Assembly (NCBI GenBank): GCA_014218235.1
Contig: CM024755.1
Span: forward strand, 37,716,713-37,780,712
Direction of reading: 5' to 3'
Source: Colocasia esculenta
Lineage: Eukaryota; Streptophyta; Magnoliopsida; Alismatales; Araceae
Length of the DNA stretch: 64,000 bases
Part shown: positions 22,345-31,076 of the stretch, one piece after another
How positions within the stretch are numbered: position 1 is the first letter of the stretch
Layout: each line of letters begins with the position of its first letter
Made by a program: the position numbers and the translations under genes
Notes under the pieces: generated by a model
What the model saw: only the letters and a program-made list of their open reading frames with translations
What the model was told of the DNA's origin: nothing
Database searches by the model: none

Positions 22345-22792
22345 TAGGGGTGTACATGGTTCGGTTCGGTTTTCTCCATTTTTGGAGAAAACCGAACTGA
22401 ACCGTTTCATTCAGTGAACCGAACTGAACCGAACTGGTTCGGTTCGGTTCAAACCGATTTCCCATTTTTCTGACATTTTTTTTGGTTTTTTTAAGCATTT
22501 TCTGGCATTTTTTAACAAAACAAGATAAAATGAGGCTTTTTGTGGTGGTCGCGAGTTTCGAACTCGCGACCACCACGCGCGTGGAGGGCGCGCGATGCCG
22601 CCCTCCACTGCGCTATCAATTTTTTTTTGTTAAATTTTATTATTTATATAATATATATCTATATTCGGTTTATTTCGGTTTCCAAGTTTGAAACCGAACT
22701 GAACCATTTGGCCCATGAAACCGAACCGAACCGAACCGAACCGGTCGGTTCGGTTCGGTTTTACGGTTTGGACCGTATTATGAACAGCCCTA
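22345..22792. mobile_element. hAT-type MITE, 448 bp
   Basis: Present in this T1 LTR and absent from the copy at 28918-29493, which gives exact ends. Terminal inverted repeats TAGGGGTGTACATGG and TAGGGCTGTTCATAA (second read on minus), with an 8-bp target duplication CTTGTGTG at 22337-22344 and 22793-22800. Both are hAT superfamily hallmarks. No transposase is encoded. The ends carry GGTTCGGTTCGG / CCGAACCGAACC runs, so the element folds on itself. It contains a tRNA-like module. Confidence 0.9.
22543..22618 (-). other. tRNA-like module with A-box and B-box inside the MITE
   Basis: On the minus strand, TAGCGCAGTGG (22605-22615, a good pol III A-box) is followed about 40 bases later by GAGTTCGAAACTC (22553-22565, B-box-like) within a long palindrome GGTGGTCGCGAG/CTCGCGACCACC. 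It does not fold as a full tRNA by eye. A tRNA or SINE-head relic is the likely reading. Confidence 0.6.
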
Positions 22793-22828
22793 CTTGTGTG
22801 TCTTGATTGTGGCGCCCTTTCCTCCTAG

Positions 22829-22836
22829 TATATAAA
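22829..22836 (+). promoter_or_regulatory. TATA box in T1 5' LTR
   Basis: TATATAAAGGGAGG, repeated identically in the solo LTR at 29273-29280. It lies about 210 bp before the LTR end, a usual copia position. Confidence 0.75.
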
Positions 22837-23050
22837 GGGAGGTTTTGTCCTCTTTGGAGGGGTGTGTATTTCTTGCAGAAGAAGTATTGAAAGCTGTTGT
22901 GGCCGTGGACGTAGGAAGGCTTCTTGCCTCCGAACCACGTAAAATCCTGGTGTTCCTGTCTTCTTCCCACCTCCTTCTATCTCTCTCTGGTATCTACGAG
23001 TGGGTAGTGTGAGAGAGTTGTCGTTGGTCTGAGTGCTGTCCTCCCAACAA

Positions 23051-23062
23051 CTGGTATCAGAG
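23051..23062 (+). promoter_or_regulatory. Primer-binding site of T1 (initiator tRNA-Met)
   Basis: TGGTATCAGAGC two bases after the LTR end CAACA; complementary to the 3' end of plant initiator tRNA-Met, the standard copia primer. Confidence 0.93.
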
Positions 23063-23091
23063 CCCCAGGTTTAGGGTTTACAGGGGAAGCA

Positions 23092-26000
23092 ATGGCAGCG
23101 GATGAAGGAAAGGTGAGGATCGAGAAGTTTGATGGCAAGGACTTTGGTTTCTGGAAGATGCAAATCGAAGACTACTTGTATCAGAAGAAGCTGCATCAGC
23201 TGCTTCTTGGAACGATGCCAGAAGGTATGAAGAAGGAAGACTGGGATCTTCTGGACAGGCAAGCTCTTAGAGTTATCCGTTTGACGTTGGCCAGAAACGT
23301 CGCGTTCAACATCGTGAACGAGAAGACCACAGCAGGTTTGATGAAGGCGTTATCAAACATGTAAGAGAAACCATCTGCCTCCAACAAGGTACATTTGATG
23401 CGTCGTCTGTTTAATCTCAAGATGACCGAAGGTTCCTTGGTCACAGATCATATCAATGAGTTCAACGTGATTACAACTCAGTTGAGTTCTATAGAAATAG
23501 ATTTTGATGATGAGATGAAAGCTTTGATTCTTCTGTCCTCCTTACCGGAAAGTTGGGGTGCTACTGTGACGGCTGTTAGTAGTTCTTCATGTTCAAGTAA
23601 ACTGAAACTCACAGAGATTCGAGATTTGATTCTTAGCGAGGATGTTCGCAGGAGGGAATCTGGTGAAGCTTCAGGTTCTGCCCTAAACACTGAAGGCAGG
23701 GGAAGAACAAATCAGCGTGGACAAAATCGGAACATATCTAAGTCCAAGAAAAGAAATCAGTCAAAACCCCGTGGTGATGGTTGCTGGAACTGTGGTAAGA
23801 AGGGTCACTTCAAGAAGGATTGCAGACTTCCAAAGAGGAAGGATAAGGGGCAGAAACAGGAAGAAGACTCTGCTAATGTCACGGCAGAGGGAGTCGAAGA
23901 TGCTCTGATTTTGAGCATTAACAGTCCCATCGAATCCTGGATTTTGGATTCTGGAGCATCTTTTCACTCTACCTCATGCAAAGAGACTTTACAAAATTAT
24001 GTTGCTGGTAATTTTGGGAAGGTCTATCTTGCTGATGATGAGCCTCTAGATATTGTGGGGAAGGGTGATGTTCACTTGAAAACAGCAAACGGGACTGTAT
24101 GGAAGCTGAGGGATGTTAGACATGTTCCTGGCTTGAAGAGAAATCTGATCTCCATTGGTCAGCTTGATGATGAAGGATATGTCACTACCTTTGTCAATAG
24201 GTGCTGGAAGATAACCAAGGGTGCCATGGTTATAGCACGGGGCAGCAAGATGGGGACTCTTTATATGACTGCAAATGACAAAGACTTAGTGGCAGTGGCA
24301 AATTCAGAAGAAGACTCCAAGACCTGGCACTGCAGACTTGGGCATATGAGTGAAAAGGGAATGAAGATGATGGCTGCAAAAGGGAAGTTAGGTGATCTAA
24401 AGTCCATAGATATTGGACTGTGTGAAGACTGCATACTGGGAAAGTAGAAAAAGGTCACCTTCTCCAAAACTGGAAGAAGTTCTAAGCAAGAAAGGTTAGA
24501 ACTTGTGCACACTGATGTGTGGGGACCAGCCCCTATTCGATCCCTTGGAGGTTCACTCTATTATGTCACCTTTATTGATGACTCCACTCGGAAGGTATGG
24601 GTTTATTTTCTCAAAAATAAATCTGATGTGTTCTCTACTTTTATGAAGTGGAAGGCTGAAGTGGAAAATCAAACTGGTGTAAAGATCAAGTGTTTGAGGT
24701 CAGACAATGGAGGAGAGTATAGCAGCAAATAATTTAAAGATTTTTGTGCACTACATGGTATTCGTATGGAGAAAACAATTCCAAATACTCCACAGCAGAA
24801 TGGGGTTGCTGAACGCATGAACAGAACCTTGAATGAGAGAGCTAGAAGCATGAGACTGCATGCTGGCCTACCGAAGACTTTCTGGGCAGATGCTATTAGC
24901 ACAACAACTTATTTGTTTAATAGAGGACCCAGTGTTCCTCTAAATGGTGAGCTACCAGAAGAGGCTTGGACCGGCAAGGAGGTAACTCTCTCACACTTAA
25001 GAGTATTTGGTTGTCTCTCATATGTGCATGTTGATTCCAATGACAGAGACAAGTTAGATCCTAAGTCAAGGAAATCTTTTTTCATTGGATATGGTTCTGA
25101 TGATTTTGGATACCGCTTCTGGGATGATGAACGCAGGAAAATCAATAGACAAAGAAATGTTATATTCAATGAAAGATTGCTCTACAAGCACAGATCTGAT
25201 GTGGAATCCAAAGATGCAGGTCAAGAAAGTGCACATGTTGAGTTGGAGGGAATTTCAGAAGAGGATGTGTTGAGAAGGTCTCAAGATTATCCTGAAAATA
25301 CTATAGTGCAACCAGAGGTTCAAGTGAGAAGGTCAAGCAGATTGCGCAGGCCAGTTGAATGATTTTCTCATGCTATGTACTACTTGTTGTTGACAGATGC
25401 AGATGAACCAGAGGGCTTTGATGAAGCTATGCAGGTAGAGGATTCAGTCAAGTGGGAGTTGGCAATGAAAGATGAAATGAATTCCCTTCACAAAAATGAA
25501 ACTTGGGTGCTGACTGAACTACCACCTGGCAAGAGGGCACTGCAAAACAAATGGGTTTTTCGGTTAAAAGAAGAACATGATGGCAGCAAGAGGTACAAGG
25601 CAAGGCTGGATGTGAAGGGTTTCCAACAGAAGGAAGGTATTGATTATACTGAAATTTTTTCTCCAGTTGTCAAGCTAACTACTATTAGATTAGTGTTGAG
25701 TATTGTTGCTGCTGAAAACTTGCACCTAGAACAGCTTGATGTAAAAACGGCTTTTCTCCATGGTGATCTGGAGGAGGATATTTATATGGTGCAGCCAGAA
25801 GGTTTTCATGAACATCGTAAAGAAAACCTTGTTTGCAAACTGAACAAAAGCTTGTATGGTCTGAAACAAGCCCCCAGACAGTGGTACAAGAAGTTTGATG
25901 GATTCATATGTAGCAATGGGTTCTTTAGGTGCAACATGGACCATTGTTGTTACTTTAAGAAGTTTGACAATTGTTACATCATATTGCTGTTGTATGTGGA

Positions 26001-26955
26001 TGATATGCTTATTGCAGGATCAAGTATGACAGAGATTAACAAGTTGAAGAAGCAATTGTCAAAGAAATTTGCTATGAAGGACATGGGAGCAGCAAAGCAA
26101 ATTCTTGGGATGAGAATTGTGAGAGATAGTGCAGATGGTATTCTGAAGCTATCTCAAGAAGGCTACATTCAGAAGGTGTTGAGCAGGTTCAACATGCAAG
26201 ATGCAAAACCAGTCAACACCCCTCTAGCAAGTCACTTCAAGTTGTGCAAAGAGCAGTCACCGAGGAATACTGAAGAATGTGAGTCCATGAAGAAAATCCC
26301 TTATGCATCAGCTGTGGGAAGTCTGATGTATGCTATGGTTTGTACCAGGCCGGATATAGCACATGCAGTGGGAGTTGTGTGCAGATATATGGCAGATCCG
26401 GGAAAACAACACTGGGAGGCAGTAAAATGGATTTTGAGATATCTAAAAGGCACTTCAGATAAATGTCTTTGTTTCAGAAAAGGTGATGTTATTTTACAAG
26501 GTTTTGTTGATGCAGATCTTGGTGGTGATCTGGACACAAGAAGAAGCACCACTGGTTATGTGTACACCTTGGGTGGGACTGCAGTGAGCTGGGTTTCACA
26601 ACCTCAGAAAGTTGTTGCTCTTTCAACCACAGAAGCAGAGTATGTTGCCGTCTCCGAAGCCAGCAAAGAGATGGTGTGGCTGAAAAGTTTCCTGAAGGAG
26701 TTGGGCAAGAAACAAAACAACAGTGTGCTGTTTTGTGACAGTCAAAGTGCCATTCATCTTGCCAAGAACCCTGTCTTCCATGCAAGGATGAAGCATATAC
26801 AGCTGAAGTATCACTTTATCCGTGGGTTGATTGAAGATGGTACACTTTTGCTTGAGAAGATAAGAGGGTCAGAAAATCCTGCAGACATGTTAACCAAGGT
26901 GGTCACAAGAGACAAACTGAAGCTATGTCAAGCTTCAGTTGATCTCCATGAATGA
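23092..26955 (+). pseudogene. gag-pol: T1 gag-pol polyprotein
   Basis: One frame of 1,288 codons. Gag starts MAADEGKVRIEKFDGKDF; knuckle CWNCGKKGHFKKDC at 23782-23823; protease WILDSGASFHST near 23940; pre-integrase TWHCRLGHMSEKGMK; INT core LVHTDVWGP, CLRSDNGGEYSS and GVAERMNRTLNER (all three acidic residues present); RT starts NKWVFRLKEEHDGS and has LLLYVDDMLIAGS at 25980-26010; RNase H has ADLGGDLDTRRSTTGY and DSQSAIHLAKN. Four nonsense codons: TAA 23362, TAG 24445 (fits CAG), TAA 24730, TGA 25360 (fits CGA). No indel. Domain order PRO-INT-RT-RH is copia, and the wording is closest to the Tork/Tnt1 group. Recently alive, now silent at protein level. Confidence 0.95.
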
Positions 26956-27038
26956 TAGATGGAGGGATGCCACAGCCAGCTGCTCTTTTGCTACCTTGAG
27001 GAGGAGGTGCCTGATATTGTTGGAGTTCTGACTCCAAG

Positions 27039-28917
27039 TAGGAAATAAGTAGGCTAACAATGCTAGGAAAAGGGATGAGAACAAAGGCACTTACTATAGT
27101 CACGACGGGTCTTTCAGTCGCGATGAAGCTGATGTCACGACACCGAAATAGGGCACGTCTTTGCTGTTGCGACGCACGTGCCTGTCGCGTTCTCTATAGT
27201 GCGGGAGAATCATTGGTGGACCTTCTTCCTGCCCTTCGACCGGCTAGAGGACAAGAGCCCCTCGTCAAACCTTGCCTATGTGCCTGCCAAAATAAAGAAA
27301 ACAACAAAATAAACCCTGTTAGAACATATTTAAGGGAGAGCATGGAGGGAACGAACCTGGGGGTGGTTTTAAACCCCTTGGGTTGTGTAAAAACGTGGGA
27401 AAAAATAGAAATGGGTTCCTATATAAGAAACCACAATAAAATGCATGAAATGGAAATGAGAAGAGGAGAGGAAGAAAAAGGCCCAATAGGGCGACTCCCT
27501 GGCTGCGTTGTGATGTCCTTGAGTGTTGGAGAAGCCTTGGACGTCGCCTCCTTAGCCCCGAGCTCCATAGATGAAGAAAGTTGCATGGCTTGGTGAAGAG
27601 AATAAGGGGAAATGTGAGGGAATGAGTGAGCCACGAGCTAAGTATTGAGTCAGGGGAGAATTCGGCAGCACTTCGTGGCAAAAACGGGGCTCTTCTCCCT
27701 CTGAAGAAGAAGAGTTCCTTAAATAGAGAGGAGAGAGAATCAACCCATCCTCAAGTGATAATGACCCAAAATAATGAGATAAATCTAAGTAAATCCGTGG
27801 GGGAGAGTCCCGCGAAGTCCCCAAGGTCCCATGAACCCTCAAACTGCGCATGGGGGTTGTGGGGGTTGCTTAGAGATGAAGATAAGCCCATGATAGGATA
27901 AATAGGAGGTGGTTGCGGAGGCCAGTGCATGCAGATCATGTCGCGACAGGTCGTAGGGGCACGACAATGATAGTCGCGATGGCCAGGATGGTCACGACCC
28001 TAAGGGCACGTGCATGGATATGCATGGGCTGTCGCGACAGCCAAAGGGGACGCGACAAAGGTAACATGACGCCCCGACCCGTCGCGTTCAAGAAAATCGA
28101 TTATCCTTGGATTTTTGACCAATTATTTGAAAGAACAATCAATTAATGAGGCAATAGGACTCTTAAAAAGATAATTAGATGGGATATTGTGAAAAATGGG
28201 CTTTTAGTGGGCTCACAATATGGCTAAGGATGGGCTCAAGGTGAATGACCAACTTGGGGCTCATTAAGAGAACAAGAAATAAGGTTCAACTTATGGACCA
28301 GAATCCAGTGTCTACAACAGTATTAGAAATCAGGAGTTTCCTTAGTCTGGCAAGTTACTACAGGAGATTCATCCACGACTTTTCAAAGATTGCAGCACCT
28401 ATGACTAAATTGACTAGGAAAGGAGGGCCCTTTATGTGATCTTCAGATTGTCAGCGATGTTTTACAGAATTAAAGAAAAGGCTTACTATAGCACCCATAT
28501 TTGAGATACCATCAGGCAGTGGAGGGTTCGTGCTGTATATAGATGCATCCAGAAGAGGATTGTGAGCAGTATTAATGCAACATGGAAAGGTGGTGGCATA
28601 TGCTTCAAGGCAGCTGAAGAGGCATAAAGAGAATTACCCTACACATGATTTAGAGTTGGCAGTAGTAGTGTTTACATTGAAGTTGTGGAGGCATTACTTA
28701 TATGGAGAGAGGTTTGAAATCTTTACAGATCATAAGAGCTTAAAGTACATCTTCTCACAGAAAGATTTAAATTTGAGGTAGCGTAGATAGATGGAGTACT
28801 TGAAGGATTATGATTTCAGCTTAGCATATCACGCGGGTAAAGCCAATGTTGTTGTAGATGCACTAAGCAGAAAGACAGTTCTGAGCCAGATGATGACCAG
28901 AGAATGGAAATTATATG
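27039..28917 (+). repeat. Duplicate of 20107-22017 (B LTR plus G1 RNase H piece)
   Basis: Sequence from TAGGAAATAAGTAGGC onwards matches 20107-22017 almost base for base through the B LTR end (TCTACA at 28311), the G1 RNase H piece and the ATATG site. Differences are few: a roughly 30-bp deletion near 27332, ACAGT instead of ATAGT at 28317, a TAG at about 28779 in LNLRQR. The left breakpoint is abrupt with no evident target duplication. This is a segmental copy, not a second transposition. Confidence 0.93.
28317..28917 (+). pseudogene. pol (RT-RH): Second copy of the G1 RT-end/RNase H piece
   Basis: Same content and nearly all the same disabling codons as 21417-22017 (TGA after GGPF, stop before AVLMQHGKV). 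It adds a TAG for CAG in NLRQRR. It reaches the ATATG target site and is followed by the solitary T1 LTR. Sharing of older stops shows it derives from the same G1 copy after that copy died. Confidence 0.9.
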
Positions 28918-29493
28918 TGTTAGAATGTGGAGCCCGAACTCTGAAGCTAAATTTTGACTAAGTGTTGCAGGCGAGCTCAGCATTCGACTGCCACAGCCGA
29001 AGTCAGAAATGAAGCAGTCGATTGAATGATTCGACTCATGCAGTCGAATGTCATCATGATGGATTCGACTCATGCAGTCGAATGTCAAATGTGAATGATT
29101 CGACTCATGCAGTCGAATGTCAACATGAAGGATTTGACTCATGCAGTCGAATGTCAAACATTGAATCATTCGACTCCCTCTTACTAGGACAGGAGTTTGC
29201 AGTTCTGAGGCGATTCAGAGACAAGACCCTTTTGCCCTTGTGTGTCTTGATTGTGGCGCCCTTTCCTCCTAGTATATAAAGGGAGGTTTTGTCCTCTTTG
29301 GAGGGGTGTGTATTTCTTGCAGAAGAAGTATTGAAAGCTGCTGTGGCCGTGGACGTAGGAAGGCTTCTTGCCTCCAAACCACGTAAAATCCTGGTGTTCC
29401 TGTCTTTTTCCCACCTCCTTCTATCTCTCTCTGGTATCTAAGAGTGGGTAGTGTGAGAGAGTTGTCGCTGGTCTGAGTGCTGTCCTCCCAACA
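28918..29493 (+). repeat. Solitary T1 LTR
   Basis: 576 bp TGTTAGAATG ... CTCCCAACA, flanked by ATATG on both sides (28913-28917 and 29494-29498). It lacks the hAT insertion of the 22018 copy, keeps the four-unit hairpin array (29028-29160) and the TATA box (29273-29280). It reads straight into the G1 integrase. Confidence 0.95.
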
Positions 29494-30967
29494 ATATGAA
29501 GATGTAGCAGAGAATTCACTAGTTGTGTCAATTAAACAACAACGAGCAGTATTAGCAAACAGTGCAGTGGAGGCTTCATTGTATTGGAAGATAGTAGAAG
29601 CACAGAGAACAGATGAGAATCTGGTGGATACTATAAGAATGGAAGAGGTTACACTTGATGATGACAGCGTGGTCAGGCTTAAAGGCCGATTGTATGTTCC
29701 AGCAGAAGCCGAGGTGAGGCAGAAGGTATTAGAAGAGGCACAGAGGTCCAAGTACACTATTCATCCAGGCAGCACAAACATGTATCAATATTTAAAGAAG
29801 CATTTCTGGTGGCCAAATATGAAGAAGGAAATCGCAAAATTTATAACAAGATGTCTGGTATGTCAACAGGTAAAAGCAGAGCATTAGAGGCTAGGGGGAT
29901 TATTGCAGCCATTGCCTATTCCACAGTGGAAATGGGATGACATAGCTATGGATTTTGTAGTTGGTTTGCCCAGAACAACAACAGGTCATAATGGAATTTG
30001 GGTTTTTGTGCATAGATTGACTAAAGTATGCAGGTTATTGGCTGTGAGCATGTCATGGACTGTGGACAGATTAGTCAGATTATATGTGGACAGAATAGTA
30101 CCATTTCATGGAATTCCAGTTACAATTGTCTCAGATAGAGATCCTAGGTTTACTTCAGGCTTCTAGAGGAGTTTATAGAGAGTAATTAGTACTGAATTGA
30201 GGTACAACAGATGGACAAATAGAAAGAACAATTCAAACCATAGAAGATATGTTGAGGGCTTGATGTTTAGTATGAGGAGGTACTTGGGAGCATCACTTGG
30301 GTATGGTAGAGTTTGCTTATAATAACAGTTATCATGCAAGTATTGGAATGGCACCTTATGAAGCTCTATATGGAAGACCGTGCAGGACACCATTGAATTG
30401 GCATGAGGTAGGTGAGAGGCAGGTCATAGGACCAGATTTGATTCAGCAATGTTTAGAGATGGTCAAATTTATTAAGGAAGAGCTTCAAACAGCTCAGAGC
30501 CGTCAGAAGAGTTATGCAGATACCAGACGCAGACCATTGCAATTTGAAGTTGGTGATTATGTGTTTCTGAAGGTTTCTCCTACGAAAGGTGTGCTAAGAT
30601 TCAGCAGGAAAGGTAAATTTAGCCCAAGATATGTTTGTCCATTCCAAATTTTAGAAAGAATTGGTGAAACAGCTTACAGAATAGATCTCCCAGCAGACTT
30701 TACAGATACACATGATGTGTTCCATGTTTCTATGCTCAGAAGATATATTCGAGATCCCTTCTAGATAGTCAGCAACACCCGAGATGATTTGAAACTAAAC
30801 ATGTCAATGCCAGAATATCCAGTACAGATTACAGGATGCAGAACCCAAAAGTTGAGAAATAAAGAGATTGAACTAGTAAAAATCAGATGGGAAAATAGAC
30901 AAGTTGGAGAGGACACATGGGAATTGGCAGAGGAAATAATGAAAGCGTATCCATACTTGTTTAAGTA
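29494..30967 (+). pseudogene. pol (INT): G1 integrase and chromodomain-like end, third segment
   Basis: Resumes G1 after the T1 site with YEDVAENSLVVSIKQQRAVL. The zinc part (HPGSTNMYQYLKKHFWWPNM, CLVCQQVKAEH) is followed by a TAG at 29885. The core has MDFVVGLPRTTTGHNGIWVF and IVSDRDPRFTSGF, but a TAG at about 30163 and a deletion remove the DGQ-ER segment except for a shifted remnant near 30205-30235. The C-terminal part (FAYNNSYHASIGMAPYEALY, VGDYVFLKVSPTKGV, FHVSMLRRYIRDPF) is open at 30297-30764. After a TAG a chromodomain-like stretch follows (VKIRWENRQVGEDTWELAEE), ending LFK at 30967. Such domains steer chromovirus integration to heterochromatin. Confidence 0.9.
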
Positions 30968-31039
30968 AGCTTTTAAATTCTTTTAGGTGCTAGTACCATG
31001 CATGTTTAATTGGAAATCATTGTGTTGAGCTTTCTTCTT

Positions 31040-31076
31040 AAATTTCGAGGATGAACTTTATTTTAGGTGATAGTAA
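31040..31076 (+). promoter_or_regulatory. Polypurine-tract region of G1
   Basis: AATTTCGAGGATGAACTTTATTTTAGGTGATAGTA stands directly before the LTR start TGTAGCG. The equivalent phrase (AATGTCGAGGATGACATTC) precedes the related LTR at 36197. This is the usual chromovirus arrangement, although the final purine run is eroded. Confidence 0.65.

Larger units (their letters stand above)
22018..23048 (+). repeat. T1 5' LTR (with hAT insertion)
   Basis: TGTTAGAATG ... CTCCCAACA, 1031 bp, of which 448 bp plus an 8-bp duplication are a later insertion; without it 575 bp, matching the 576-bp copy at 28918-29493. A TATA box is at 22829-22836. It contains a 34-35 bp hairpin array at 22128-22260. Confidence 0.93.
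22018..27038 (+). mobile_element. T1, Ty1/copia Tork-type element, nearly complete
   Basis: 5' LTR 22018-23048, initiator tRNA-Met primer site, one continuous 3.86-kb polyprotein frame with four nonsense codons and no frameshift, then a purine-rich GAGGAGGAGG at 26997-27007. The expected 3' LTR is missing here: after TGTTGGAGTTCTGACTCCAAG (27018-27038) the sequence jumps into a copy of element B's LTR. A complete solitary LTR of T1 lies 1.9 kb downstream at 28918-29493. Confidence 0.9.

Noticed and set aside
22543..22618. Functional tRNA gene
   Set aside because: Only A-box and B-box likeness; no acceptor stem pairing with the B-box side, no anticodon arm that folds sensibly, and it is buried in a MITE.
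27039..28316. A separate solo LTR insertion of element B
   Set aside because: It lacks the first about 100 bases of the LTR, has no target duplication, and continues into the same G1 piece as the original, so it is a segmental copy.
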